Source: Ganoderma boninense
Taxonomy: Eukaryota > Basidiomycota > Agaricomycetes > Polyporales > Polyporaceae
NCBI GenBank assembly: GCA_002900995.3
Contig: CM035305.1
Span: 806,001 to 870,000, forward strand
Direction of reading: 5' to 3'
DNA: 64,000 nt
Shown here: piece by piece, positions 26,424 through 37,954 of the stretch
Layout: every line of letters starts with the position of its first letter
Position numbering within the stretch: position 1 is the stretch's first letter
Notes under the pieces: model-generated
Told to the model about the DNA's origin: nothing
The model's input: the letters and a program-made list of their open reading frames with translations, nothing else
Database searches by the model: none
Made by a program: the position numbers and the translations under genes

Positions 26424-26975
26424 AAACGCCCGTCGATCACCGATGAATAATAGATGGACGGGAGGACGTGTAGGTTCGCCGAGAAGTCAGTCAGTGCTAA
26501 TTAGCTGGAATGTATCAATCTACGGGAGCTGTGATGTTGCGCGACAACAGCGTTATGGTTTCCTTCCTCGGCGTGCTATGGTGTGCGCGTTGTTCGTGAG
26601 GTTCGGTTATAATGTCCGAGTCGTGTGGCCCGGGACCGCCGTGGATCGAGGTTTTGAGCTCCATTGGATCGGTTTCGTGTCACTCTTCTCCCCGCAGTGA
26701 GTGGATGTCCATAAGGCTGGTTACGTTTACCTAATCGTGAGTGGGTTCACCGAGACGCGTCGTGGCCATCGAGCGCCTGCACGAGGCCATCCGAGTCATG
26801 TGATCGCGTGGTGGGGGCGTTTGGCGCCCAATGTCGGCGAGCGGCATTCGGCCTCGGACTCAGACTGCGACTAGCAACCGTTCTTGATCAACTCTCACTC
26901 AGGTCTCGTCACGACCTTCCTCTCCGTCCACCCTCGCAGCATCGTCTGCAATCCCGTCCGTCGCGAAAGACCATA
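26424..26975. other. Enolase 3' region and polymerase gene promoter
   Basis: About 550 bp between two same-strand genes. It probably holds the enolase 3' UTR and polyadenylation region and the promoter and 5' UTR of the poly(A) polymerase gene. No further gene was recognised. Confidence 0.5.
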
Positions 26976-29313
26976 ATGTGAGCACAGTGCACAGTTCTCG
27001 CTCACTGGGACCCGTCACCCAAGCAGTTGTTGGCGCGGTGCCACTACCAGGGATCCCAGCATTAATGTTGCCGCCGGGACGAGCAACATCCCCCGGCCCG
27101 TTATTAACCCAGGATCGTCGACTCTGAAGGGGAACGACAACAAGAGACGGAGGCCCAAACGCAAACGCATTGCCAGCGAACCGTCCACGAGCGTTGCGGG
27201 CGACCCCCCAGCCGAACCTGCTGCCACGACGGTGCTCGCACCCCAGCCTGACGCTCGCGTGCCGGCGAACCGCGAGGCTGCGCACAACAACAACAACAAC
27301 ACTGATGACGATGCCCAAGCTGAGGACGGGATGGAGGTGGTGTGGAGCGCGCCGTGGCTGGAGCGGCTGGGCACGACGAGCTACGAGAGCAAGGAGCAGA
27401 GGTGCGTCCGTCGAGCGTCACATCGAGCGCACGAGAGACGAGAGACGACGCAAGGCGGTGCAGGCTGCACGATGAGATCGTCGCGTTCTACCAGTACATC
27501 TCCCCGACGCCCGAAGAGGCACACGTGCGCGCGATGGTCATCAAGCTCGTCTCCGACGCCGTCCAGCGCCGCTTCCCCCAGGGCGCCGTCGACACGTTCG
27601 GCAGCGTCGCGCAGAACTTGTACCTCCCCGACGGGTGCGTCCGCTCTTTTCTCTCTTCTCTTCGCTGGGGTGTGTGCTTGTGTGTGCGAGGAAGGGGAGC
27701 TGATGCGCCGCGCATATAGGGACACGGACATGGTGGTGACGATGCCCGAGTCGTACGACGACCCGGAGACCAAGAAGCGGACGCTGTTCCAGCTCTCGGC
27801 GCTCATGCGCCACAACCGCGTCGCCCCGCACGTCCAGGTCATCCACCGCGCGCGTGTCCCCGTCATCTCCTTCCAGACCGCTCCCGAGCTCGGTGAGTTT
27901 GCGCTTCGTCATTCATTTCATTCCGCGCGTCCGCTCCGTGCCACCGCTGCCTGTGTGGTGTGTACATGCGCGCATTGCTGACCGCGGCACCGCCCGCCCA
28001 CAGGCTCGCTCAAGATCGACATCAGCCTGAACGCGAGCGACGGCGTGCGCGCCGTGCCGGTGCTGCGCGACTACTTCGCGCGCATGCCCGCGCTGCGCTT
28101 CCTCGTGCTCTGCCTCAAGAGCCTCCTCACGCGCCACGGGCTCAACGCCGCGTCAGGCGGCGGGCTCAGCAGCTACGGCGTCATCTGCCTCGCGATCAGC
28201 TTCCTGCAGCTCAACCCGCTCCGGCGCCCCGCGCCGTGCGTCGCGCAGCCGCTCGAGAGCGAGGCGCTGGGCACGCTCCTCGTCGACTTCCTGGAGTACT
28301 ACGGGAACAGGTTCGACTACGAGACCGGGGTCGTGTCGGTCGCGAAGGGGAGGGTGCTCACGAAGGAGGAGAAGGGCTGGACGAATACGAACCACCCGCA
28401 TGCGCTCTGCATCGAGTGCTTGCTCAACCCAGGTACGTATGGACTGCGCACGTTTGAGAAAGTGGGAGAAGCACTGAGCTGGGTTGGGATGTCTGGATAC
28501 TTGCGTAGACAACGACGTCGGACGACCGACGAGCAAGGTCGGCAAGATCCGCAAACTGTTCCAGGAGTCTCACGCCGCGCTTCAAGCGTACCCGTTTTCC
28601 GACGCCCCGGCCGCATACAATGTCCTCGGCACCGTCCTTGGGGTATCTGACTTGGTGCGTCGCGCTCGGTGCTCATCGCCGGGGCCTACTCATCGAGCAC
28701 TTTCACTGTTCACTGTCAACAGACCCTCGGGCACCGCGGCCTGCTCAAGGACATCGTCAACAGCGGCCGGCTCGACCAGTCGCTCCGCGAGGTCGAAGCG
28801 TCCGTCGTCCAGTTCACCAGCCAGCCACGGCGCCCGCCCCAACACCAACACCAAGGCCCGCCGCCATACTCGAGATATACCTCGCGGCCGTCTGGGTATG
28901 CCGGGAACGGGAGCGGGAATGGGAACGGGAATGGGGCCGGCAACGACCGCCCGCGAATGAGCAGCAATCTGCCCGCGCACCTTGGCCTCCTCCCGCCGCG
29001 TCCGGACGCCGTGCAGTCCGACCAGCAGCAACAGCAGCAGCAGCAGAAGAGGAAGGCGTACGTGGCACAGGGACCGAGCTTCGGCGCGCTCAGGGCGGCC
29101 GCTGCGAACGCGAACGCGAACGCGAATGCGAATGCGAACGGGAAGCAGAAGCAGACGGAGAAGGAGAAGGGGAAAGAGGGAAACGCGACTCCGCCGAGGA
29201 AGTCTGGCCAAGCGAATGCCAATGGTGGGCCCAACGGCGGCACCGACAAAGAACACAAACACTCGTCTCCTGGCGAACGCTCGCCGCCTCGACGGCGGAG
29301 AAAGGCTCAATAA
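26976..29313 (+). CDS. Non-canonical poly(A) polymerase, Trf4/Cid14 (TRAMP) type
   Basis: Seven coding exons (26976-26977, 27051-27401, 27464-27634, 27720-27892, 28004-28432, 28509-28654, 28723-29313) give 620 residues. The start codon itself appears split: AT before the first intron and G after it, giving MDPSINVAAG. No in-frame ATG exists in the second exon before the conserved MEVVWSAPW. The N terminus has a basic nuclear-localisation stretch (KRRRPKRKR). The nucleotidyltransferase core follows: the FGSVAQNLYLPDGDTDMVV segment carries the paired catalytic Asp residues (DTD), and LKIDISLN supplies the third. The PAP-associated domain follows (SYGVICLAISFLQLNP, LLVDFLEYYGNRFDYETGVV, NPDNDVGRPT). 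The last exon is a disordered tail with poly-Gln, GN, and AN repeats, and basic clusters. Family members add short oligo(A) tails to nuclear RNAs for exosome decay. Confidence 0.88.
29101..29145 (+). repeat. Coding AACGCG hexanucleotide repeat
   Basis: Tandem AACGCG/AATGCG units inside the poly(A) polymerase tail encode an alternating Ala-Asn run. A similar GGGAAC/GGGAAT array at about 28907-28940 encodes Gly-Asn. Length polymorphism between strains is likely. Confidence 0.8.
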
Positions 29314-30070
29314 GTCGGATCGGGATTTTGAGACTCTTTTTTGGACTCGGAATGGAGGAAAAGAAAAGGATAAACCAGACAATCAGTCATAGTCATACCT
29401 GTGCTTGTGCTCGTGCTCGTGCTCTTGAAGATTCTGTCGCCATACCTCATCATATCATACGTACATACATACATACCATCGCCGTTAGCTATGAACTACT
29501 ACCCTAAACGTTAACCATTACCACTTGTCGATGTGCTTTCTGTGTACTGTAACTTAGCGTATGTTTACTGTCTACTATGTCGTATCGGGACGCTCGTACT
29601 ATGGCATGTTCTCCTTTGAAGTGGACTGATGCTCTCGTACTTAATTCGTAGGATCAAATGTCAAAGTAAATATTCGACGGTATTTCTGAGTAGCAAGCTT
29701 GAGTTGCAGGACGTCCTTGTGCCAAAAAAACAGCGAATTTGTATTCTTCAAGGCTCGACTTGATCTTCGTCTTAGGAGCACAGAAGTCATTCGACAATGA
29801 CTACCTGTGGCTCGTTGTAACCACAGATGACAAGCGAACACCCTGAAGGAAATAGTGACCAACATTATTTCATTGATTGCTAATATATGCGTACTGCGAA
29901 AAGGAATGGGATGACGTAGGAGAGACACGGCGATGTGCGACACAACTGCTACTAAGCAGGAAGATGATACTAGAGAACTCGAATGCCCGGAAGAGAGAGG
30001 AAAGTCTGTGCGTTATTTTACTTCTGATCATTCCCTTCCCATTTGTTCACTCGTCACTTTGCTCGCTCGC
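29314..30070. other. Convergent 3' intergenic interval
   Basis: About 750 bp between the convergent poly(A) polymerase and laccase genes. It is AT-richer, with a CATA/TACA tetranucleotide run near 29460-29475. No gene was recognised; both genes' 3' ends lie here. Confidence 0.5.
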
Positions 30071-32072
30071 CTAGAAGCTCTCGTCGAGGCTGCGGCGGTG
30101 GGCGTGGCGCTTCTTCTTCGTGATACCACTCGGGTACGCAGAGGCGTAGATGGGGCAGAGGTCCTCCCAGGCAGCTGGTGCAAAGCGCAGGAGCGTCAGC
30201 TTCGGAACAGCTGGAGGAAGTGAGCGACTACTTACTCGTCGGGGTGACCGAGCTGGAGACCTCGGCATCCTCCTCAGCCATGACGATGGCGAAGCCGGCC
30301 TCGAGATGGTAGTCGATGTGGCAGTGGAGGAACCACGGGCCCGGGTTGTTGGTGGTGAAGCGGATGGTGACGTTGTCGCCGACCTCGCCGACGTTCACGA
30401 CGTCGCGCTGGGGCGGGTTCACGTAGTTGTAGTCCGTCTCGCCGGCGGAGCGCACAACGTAGAAGGTGTGCTATTGATCAGGTATGTGGTGAGCGGGGGT
30501 GAGAGGACCACTGGCGACAGGAGGCACTTACACCGTGCAAATGGAAGGGGTGGGGGGCGCCGGCGGCACCACCGGAACCCATGGAGAAGGAGATCTCGAT
30601 GGAGGAGTTCGAGGGCAGAGAGTAGTAGCTGCCCGACGGGAGGAGGTCGGAGGCGGCGACGGTGCCAGAAAGAATCTGCAAAAGGGCAGGGACGGAGGGG
30701 GGAACGAAGGCGACGTCGTTGATGAAGAACTCGGTACCGTTCTGTGAAATGGTGCATTAGCTTGACTCTCCCAATCAGACACACAACAAATGCGTACGAA
30801 GTTGAAGTCCAGGTTGAGCGCGTAGTCGACACCACCAACCTCAGCAGTGCCAGGGGCGGCCAGGTTCTCGAGAGGAATGAGGTCAGTCTCGTTGAGAGCG
30901 AGGACAGAAGTCGTCTGGTTGGTGGTGGGCTCGATGGCGTCGGCGCCCGAGTAGCGCAGGATGGCAGAGTTGACGCCGCCGTCGAAGGTGGTGGTGCCGA
31001 TGTTAGGGAGAGCGCGAATCCAGTAGTTGTCGACGTCTTGGTCGGCCGTGAGCTACATATAATTGAGTATCATGCTCTCCACTTTATAGAGGCGGGCGAA
31101 GGACTTACGACAAACGAGTAGCGTTGGCCGGCGTAGATCTGAATGGAGTCGACGACAACCGCCTCGTGGTTGACCGCATCAGCCTCAATGACCGTCATGT
31201 TGTGACCGTCGATCGAGAAAGTGAAATTGGGGTCGCAGGCCATGGAGACGAGGCGGAAACGATAGCGCTGGCCTTGGGTGACGTTCACCACTGCGAGATC
31301 GCTGGACGAACCACCAGCGAACCGGCCGAGACCGTTAATCAAGGTAGCGTCGGCGCCACCGCTGTTTCCCAAGTAAGTGCTTAGCACGGTAGCTGTGTGT
31401 ATATTCTGAAGAAACTCACGGGAAGCGGTTGCCGAGACGGGCCGCGGTGTGGGTCCAGTCGGCCAGCGTAATGACTGTGGTCTCGTCGTCGACGTCGTAG
31501 AGGCTCGCATGCGGATCATCGGGGTCGTAGACAACCATGGGGCCGCGGAGGCCATCGCAGTACTGGGTCGACAAGTGGCTGTGATACCAGAACGTGCCCG
31601 CCTGGTCGGTCGCCGTGAAATCGTACAGGAACGAGTTATCAGCAGAGATCGGGCACTGGGTGATCATAGCCACGCCGTCGGCGTAGTTGGTACCCTTCTG
31701 GAACAGGCCGTGCCAGTGCTACGGGTGACAACTGTCAGGGCTGGAACTCTAGAACGAAAGCGTGTCAGACGTACAACCGTGGTGGCGGTAAGCATCGTGG
31801 TGTTGTCCAGGTTGTTGATAACATTGAGCTGGAAGTTATCACCCTGCGCCAACTAGCCTGAGTATTTCCCCCGAAAAGAATTCCAATGAGCATACCTTGT
31901 TACCGACGATGAGGGGGCCAGGGAACTGCCCGTTCATCACGACGGCTGCACGAGTGTAGCCATCGGGCGTGATGTCGGCGTCGGAGAGGGTGAGGTCGGC
32001 GACGGGGCCAATAGAACCAGCGACAAGCTGGACGAAGGCGGCCAGGGCCGCAAAGCTTCGAACCTTCGCCAT
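30071..32072 (-). CDS. lcc: Laccase, secreted multicopper oxidase
   Basis: Eight exons on the minus strand (32072-31896, 31843-31775, 31718-31420, 31361-31109, 31052-30798, 30741-30532, 30470-30236, 30174-30071) close to 533 residues. A signal peptide of about 20 residues ends near VAGS, before [10 protein letters not shown]. All four copper-binding blocks are present: HWHG (the His begins exon 3), [28 protein letters not shown] (split by an intron after HLHG) and [18 protein letters not shown]. The residue ten after the last-block Cys is Phe, the axial position linked with high redox potential in white-rot laccases. Substrates of the family are phenols, with lignin-related roles outside the cell. 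The C terminus extends past the usual end into a basic tail, [17 protein letters not shown], which is unusual. Several N-glycosylation sequons are present. It lies beside a secreted GH20 gene on the same strand. Confidence 0.96.
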
Positions 32073-32205
32073 AACGTTGTAAGAAAGAACGAAAGAGAAC
32101 AGACGAAAGAGGACAAGAAAACGCTGCTGCTGTAGGATCGCTGAGGAGGGAACGAAGAAAAGACTGCGAGTTGTTGGTGAGGTTGGAGGACCGGCACACA
32201 GGATG

Positions 32206-32211
32206 CTTATA
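32206..32211 (-). promoter_or_regulatory. TATA box of the laccase gene
   Basis: On the minus strand TATAAG lies about 135 bp upstream of the laccase start in the context GGGATATAAGCATCC. The leader between is pyrimidine-rich. No metal- or xenobiotic-response element was confidently identified. Confidence 0.5.
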
Positions 32212-33086
32212 TCCCTCCCGATGGAAGCGCCTCAGGGTTCGTGCAAAAGTGCTGCCTCGCCTGTAGCGTTGGACGACATGCCCCCAAATCGGAGAAGGCT
32301 GGCTTCGCTTGCAAAAATCGCGCGCGTGCGAGGCGTCCGTTCTATCGGACTGCCGCCAGTATGCGGCATGACTGCGGCCAATGCTTTGCATCTGCCTTCA
32401 TCAAACGGTCTCTGGAAGCGAGGGTCAGTAGGATGCGATGAACGCGTGAGCACGGTCTCTTCGGGCCAATAGAGTACGTCTTGGCATAATGAAATGCAAA
32501 AGCCACCGCTGCATCTGCATCCACAGCAGCGAGGTTGTCTGGATAGATAGTAACGGGCTCACTAGGCATGTTAGCAGATTTGCATAAAACCAAGGATCCA
32601 ACAACGTGCTTACAACTATCATGGCCGGCATTCTGTGCTCAACGAAAACGAGCTTGCAAGCGTTCTGAAACATCTCGAATCGGCCGACGTACGCATCAAA
32701 GGCGCTGCGGACGACAAGAAGTAGTTGACCGCGAGAAGAAATTTCTGTAAACCATGAGCGGAATTAGCGGGCTCGCAGCACATGCTGTGCTACTTTCTTT
32801 CCCTTCGAACTGGACTGCGGATTTTGAGACGCGAGGCCCGAGTCTCCTACAACGGCGGTCCCTGGCTATGTTCGAGCGGTAGAGTAGTATGATGGCCTTC
32901 TACGGCAACCACCCACTCTCACACCCTCTGTGCGCAGTGGGAAACCTAGTGCGATTATCGAAGAGTGCTCCAGAAGTGCTCGGTGCCTGCCTGTGTCCGA
33001 ACAGGCTGTGTAAGGTAACCAACCAACCACTCACTGCGCGCTTTATGCCGTCCTATGTTTTACCCTGTCCTACCACGGCAGGCACG
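32212..33086. other. Laccase upstream region
   Basis: About 0.9 kb between laccase and the end of the upstream GH20 gene. It should contain the laccase promoter. Short open frames have no recognised domain. Nothing else is supported. Confidence 0.5.
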
Positions 33087-35259
33087 TCATCGGCCATCTA
33101 TGGTCAACCTGATGTCCCTGATCACCCCTTCGAATCCGCCGCCACCTACGTTTTGGGACGGCGCAGCAAACGACATATTGCCCAGCGCCATGTAGTCCCC
33201 CCAGATGTCCATCAGCGTATACCAGTACCGCGGGTTCGCCTCGTCGCCATCGATGATCGCGTAGGTGTATTCGCGCGTCGCGCGGACAGCGACGGACGTG
33301 AACCGGTCGGCGGGGAGGACGTAGCCCAGCGGGTACAGCTGGCCAGTCGCCTCGAAGGTCATGTTCGCGACGTGCAGCCGGGAATCAACGCCGGCGAACA
33401 GCAACCCCGCAGTGGGCGACGTCGGGCCCGGCCTGACGCTGAACTCGAGCGTGTACGGCGGACCGACGGATGAGACGTTTGTGCGGAGCGCGCGGTGGGC
33501 CCCGGGAAACTCGTAAACGACGTTAGCGTTCCCATGGTGTGGTTGGACGCGCACGACGCGGTTGAGGTTCTGCCCCGGTGCCGCAGCATTGAGCGCAGGG
33601 TACGCTGCGTCGAACTGGTCACGCGCGAGGGCTGTCGCGCGAACGTCGCTCCCGGCCCACGCTTTCTCGCCGAAGAGCGCGACGCTCCGCGCGAGCTGGT
33701 AGTAGATCTCGAGCGCAGTCGTCGCGTTGTTGCCCCAATCATTCCACAGCGCGAATATCGCGCCGCGCAGGTTCGCGGCGTCCGGGCTGGTGTTGTTCGT
33801 CGTGTCCGTGCGCGAGAAGATGTTCGGCGCCCACCCCCTCCCCCCTGGAGCCCCAGACCAGAGTAGGTCCTCGTCGAGCTGCTGCGGGAACTGTCCGGCC
33901 TCCGATGTCTTCCCATCGAGGTAGAGGAATGCCTGCTCAGAGTTGATAACGCGGTATCCTTTCGATAAGAGCTGGACAGGGACGTCGTCGCCCGGGAAGT
34001 CCCAGTGCTGAATCGTAATGTCCTTTGACACCGACATCGTCTGGCTAGGCTCGTTCGTGCCCCAAATACGGATCGACTTATTGGACTTCGAACCGATGTA
34101 GTCTGACATCTCGTTCACGAAGGAGATGTAGTCGTTCGCAAGGGCGGCATCGTATTCATCCGCGCCTATGGACACCTCGGGGGCGGAGAACCACGGCAGA
34201 AACTCGTCCCATATGGACTTGATAGTCGGGACGGTTTCTGGATACGAGAGGTTGAGGTGGTCCGGCGCGCCGGCCTCCATGAGCTCGGGCTTCCACTGGT
34301 TGATCACGAGCGAGTGGCCGGGCGTGTCGATTTCCGGTATGACCGTGACCCCGTGGCTAGCACACGTCGCCTGCATCTCGAGAAACTCTCGCTTCGCCCA
34401 GCTCTCGTTCTTTCGCGGCACAAGACCCTCGAGTGCGGACCCCGCGGGAGGGCGGAATCTAAACGCCGCGTAGAGGTGCTTCCATCCCTCGTTGCCCTCG
34501 CCGTACAGGAACGCCGGGTTCCAGAGGTTGTCCGACGCATGGAGGTGCATCTCGTTCAGCTTGAAGAATGAGGCATATATGCAGAGGTCGCCTGCGGAAC
34601 GGGATGTCGGGTGAGCGATATTTGCCAACGGAAGCAAATCGAGGGTCCTAACCCAAAAACGACGACTCAAACCAGTGCCTCCCAGCATCCAGCATGAATC
34701 CGCGTACCTCCCAGCCCGGAGAGTCGGACCCCTCGCCTGCGGAGAAGGACACGGTCTTCGCACCTTGCGCTAGACTGAGCGCGGCCTGTTGGAGGAGGGT
34801 CCTGGTTCCCCACCAGACACCGACGGGGGCAGGCGCTGCGATCACGTAGGAGTTTTGAGTAACCTTAAAGTGGTATCCTTCATCCGTTGGTCGACCATTG
34901 TAAAGGTTAAACTGCGCAGACGGATCGAGGGTCAGAAATATTGTTGGAACAGAGCCAAAGTGATCAGGGTTGGATGTCGAGAGCGAGATGGGAGCGAGCG
35001 TCGCGTATGGCACTATTTCCTTCAGATCATCTTGGAATGTTTCAGCGAAATCGAGGAGGGACGGGTTTCCTTGATTGGCGTACTTGCTATCTACGGCAAT
35101 TTGCACGATAGATGGCAGCTCGAAGACCCCATCTTGCGGCGTAAAAGAGGCAACAGAGGGTATTTGGGGCCGCAGCTCTCCACCAGAGACGCATGTAGAC
35201 AGAATCAGCAGTAAAGATAAGGTGTTCCTGGGCCGGACCATCGCACAAGAGCGGTTCAT
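33087..35259 (-). CDS. GH20 beta-N-acetylhexosaminidase, secreted
   Basis: Two exons (35259-34653, 34591-33087) close to 703 residues; an in-frame ATG at 35241 gives a start six residues shorter. A hydrophobic signal peptide (LSLLLILSTCVSG) is followed by the N-terminal alpha/beta domain common in GH20 and then the TIM-barrel start GWEVRGFMLDAGRHW. Conserved barrel motifs follow: LNEMHLHASDN, VTVIPEIDTPGHS, and SIGADEYD, with the adjacent Asp-Glu catalytic pair at about residues 347-348. The Asp assists the substrate acetamido group and Glu is the acid/base. After the barrel, a C-terminal region of about 170 residues resembles a beta-sandwich (YTLEFSVRPGPTSP, LHVANMTFEATGQLYPLGY). The protein probably removes GlcNAc from chitin oligomers or glycans outside the cell. 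The intron after Trp-Phe-Glu-Ser-Ser interrupts the barrel. Confidence 0.92.
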
Positions 35260-35971
35260 CGCAGATGCCTGTCAGGTCTGGGGTGCCAATGACTCTGTGA
35301 GTTGCTTTGACCACGACAGAGACCGCATGGACTTACCTGAATGACGGTGTTGTGGTCAAGAATGGTGTCGACCAGTATCTGCAATGAATTCGAGACATGT
35401 TGTAGGAAGAAAGCCACGTTTAGAAGCTCTTCTGGAGTTCTGATACAAAGAAGGTGTAATTGCAAGACGGAGGTTGAGGAGAACCATGTGACGTCTGCCC
35501 GTGCTTCACTCAGTGCACCGCTGAATCTATCCAATTTTTAACAGCAATAACGAGTGGGCAACAAAGCAGCTGGAGGGAAGGGTGAGATGTTGGTCCGGGG
35601 CAGGAGAGGAGCGCGCCTTCGGCGCGCGCGCACCCTGGGCATCTTTCGGGCGCTTCTAGGCCGCTGCGCGGCCCGAGCCCACCCTTGGCATGACCAACTT
35701 GCCCACCAGCGCTGCAGCAGGCGCGCGGCATCTGCAATAGGCCCTGCGGGCTATGCAGGAGCTCGTATCAAGCAAGCTGTGCAACAGAACTCAAGAGCCC
35801 AAACTTCTGACCCGACAGAAGTGACGCAAGGAGAAAAAGCTAGAGAACAATCACACATACAACACGAATACACTCGGAGTCTGCAAAACGCATACACGTT
35901 GCATACGTAGCCATACAAGGGCAAGCCCACATGATATACTGAACATACGCGATAGATGGTGAGCACCCCAT
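35260..35971. other. Intergenic interval between GH20 and RPS9 genes
   Basis: About 700 bp containing the GH20 promoter and the RPS9 3' region. The part at 35600-35760 is GC-rich with CGCGCG tracts. No gene, RNA or repeat element was recognised. Confidence 0.5.
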
Positions 35972-36836
35972 TTACTCCTCGTCCTCCTCCTCGCCATCAT
36001 CCTTCTTCGCAGCCGCGGCCTGGCGCTTCCGCTGCACACGACCAGGGCGGCCTCCACCGTATGGCGAAGTGAGAGCAAAGTCGATGTGTTTTTGAGAGTC
36101 GAGACGAACGACGAAGGAGGGGACGTTGACAATCTGCTTGCCAACACTACGCCCAATATGAGTTCATAAATCAACAGTGCAAGGCGGTTTGCAGTTAGTA
36201 CGTACCGGATGTGCCTTTGGCGGATGAGGACACGAGCGTGGTGGATGGACTTCGCCAACCCGCTCTTGAAGACCTGAGTCTGGAGACGACGCTCCAAGAA
36301 GTCCTCGATCTTCAGGGACAGCACGTAATCGAGACGCATGCGGGACTCATCGAGCACACCGATACGGACGAGACGGCGGATGAGGGCGTTACCCTCGAAA
36401 AGGCGCTTGGGATCCTTGTCGTCGAGCTTGAGCAGCTCACGGGCAGCACGACGAATCTTGGAGAGGATAAGACCGATACGCCAAATCTCGCGCTTGTTAC
36501 GGAGACCGTACTCGCCGGCGAGCTGCACAGAGTTGGGCAACGTGCGTTCATATCCGATGCCGTACATTCGCCAAACTCTCGTGGAACACGCACCTTCAGC
36601 TCGGCATCAAGGCGAGCAGACTCGAACGGACGACGGGGGACCTTGTAACTGTAAAGTTATCGTCGAGACGATAATGGGGCACGGCTTTGATCAGCACGGT
36701 GCATCCCTCCACACAGTGGATCTTGAGGAGTAGGACGAAAAGCTCACGTCTTGTTGTGGTTCCTTGGGGCCCTACAACACGTATTCAGCACATCTCCGGC
36801 CAGCGCATTCAGAACAGGCAACGTTACCTAGGCATT
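35972..36836 (-). CDS. RPS9: 40S ribosomal protein S9 (uS4)
   Basis: Five exons (36836-36829, 36771-36748, 36648-36594, 36522-36206, 36146-35972) close to 192 residues. The first coding exon is only 8 nt (ATGCCTAG), encoding Met-Pro and part of Arg, and the second is 24 nt; joined they give [20 protein letters not shown]. The protein matches eukaryotic uS4: [59 protein letters not shown], the S4 RNA-binding motif [20 protein letters not shown], then [20 protein letters not shown] and [11 protein letters not shown]. The acidic/Lys tail ends [11 protein letters not shown]. It binds 18S rRNA and shapes the decoding site and mRNA entry. It is divergent from the RPL21 gene, sharing a 261-bp intergenic promoter. 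Confidence 0.97.
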
Positions 36837-37097
36837 TTTCTTGAGGATGGCGGGGACGACGGAGGGACCTGGCGCTTGCCTTACGGACTTGTCTAGGAGG
36901 CGCAAACGACGGCAAACAACAAGGTTGGCGCCGAGCCACAGCTGTACAGTTCTTTCAGCCACCCGGCAACCTCCGGCTGCCTTCACAGGTTTGTGCTACT
37001 GCATACAGTCGACACCACCAGCAACGCCGACGACTGTCAGTATCCTCCTGCTCGCTGTGCTTGACATTCCAGAGCTCATCTCTATCTAGTCCTCAAG
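36837..37097. promoter_or_regulatory. Shared divergent promoter, RPS9 / RPL21
   Basis: Two cytosolic ribosomal-protein genes start 261 bp apart on opposite strands, so both promoters must lie here. The arrangement suggests co-regulation of small- and large-subunit proteins. No obvious TATA box or known ribosomal-protein element was identified by eye. Confidence 0.7.
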
Positions 37098-37761
37098 ATG
37101 CCTCACTCTTTCGGTTACCGGGCGCGTACGCGCGACATGTTCAAGCGGGGCTTCAAGGGTGCGGAACTATGATCTTGTATTTTCTGCCCTTCCGAGGCTC
37201 AAGTTGCCATTGCAGACCATGGCCCCATCAAGCTGTCGACATACCTCACTACCTTCCGCATTGGTGACATTGTTGACATCAAGGCGAATGCCGCTCAACA
37301 AAAGGGCATGCCCCACAAGTACTACCACGGGTAAGTGTTCGCTCTTAGCGCGTTTGTATGCCCCCCACTAATGCACCAGCATCCGTGCAGCCGCACTGGT
37401 ATCATCTACAACGTGACCCCCAGCGCCGTCGGCATTATCATTAACAAGATTGTCGGCAACCGTTACATCGAGAAGCGCGTGAACATCCGGGTCGAGCACA
37501 TCAGGCACTCGAAGTGCCGACAGGAGTTCCTCGACCGTGTCAAGCGCAACCACGAGGCGCACGTTGCTGCGAAGGCGAAGGGCGGTGAGTACCTTTGCAT
37601 GCACCACCTTGACTATTCCCTCTCATATCCACCGGACTTGATTCCCAGAGCGCGTCAACTTGAAGCGCCAACCCGTCCTCCCCCGCACCGCCCACACGAT
37701 CTCGACGAAGGACAACGCTCCTCAGACGATGACCCCTGTACCTTACGAGACCACCATCTAA
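37098..37761 (+). CDS. RPL21: 60S ribosomal protein L21 (eL21)
   Basis: Four exons (37098-37158, 37216-37330, 37391-37584, 37649-37761) close to exactly 160 residues, the standard length of this protein. It begins [20 protein letters not shown] and continues with [80 protein letters not shown] and [15 protein letters not shown], all conserved in eL21. It is a structural component of the large ribosomal subunit. Introns are 50-70 bp. It shares a divergent promoter with RPS9. Confidence 0.97.
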
Positions 37762-37954
37762 AACGCCCTCCCTGTCGCCGCATCTGTTTTGAGGTTCATG
37801 CATGTCGTCTCTCATGTTCTATGTATGCCCATGCTCCAATACGCATAACATGGAAGCATTGTATAGTAAGCGCTGTGTGTTGTGAGTGACCTCAAAGGCT
37901 TCAAACTTTCCAAGGTCCAGGACCGTAAGTTAGAGCCATAACACTGGCTTTCAG

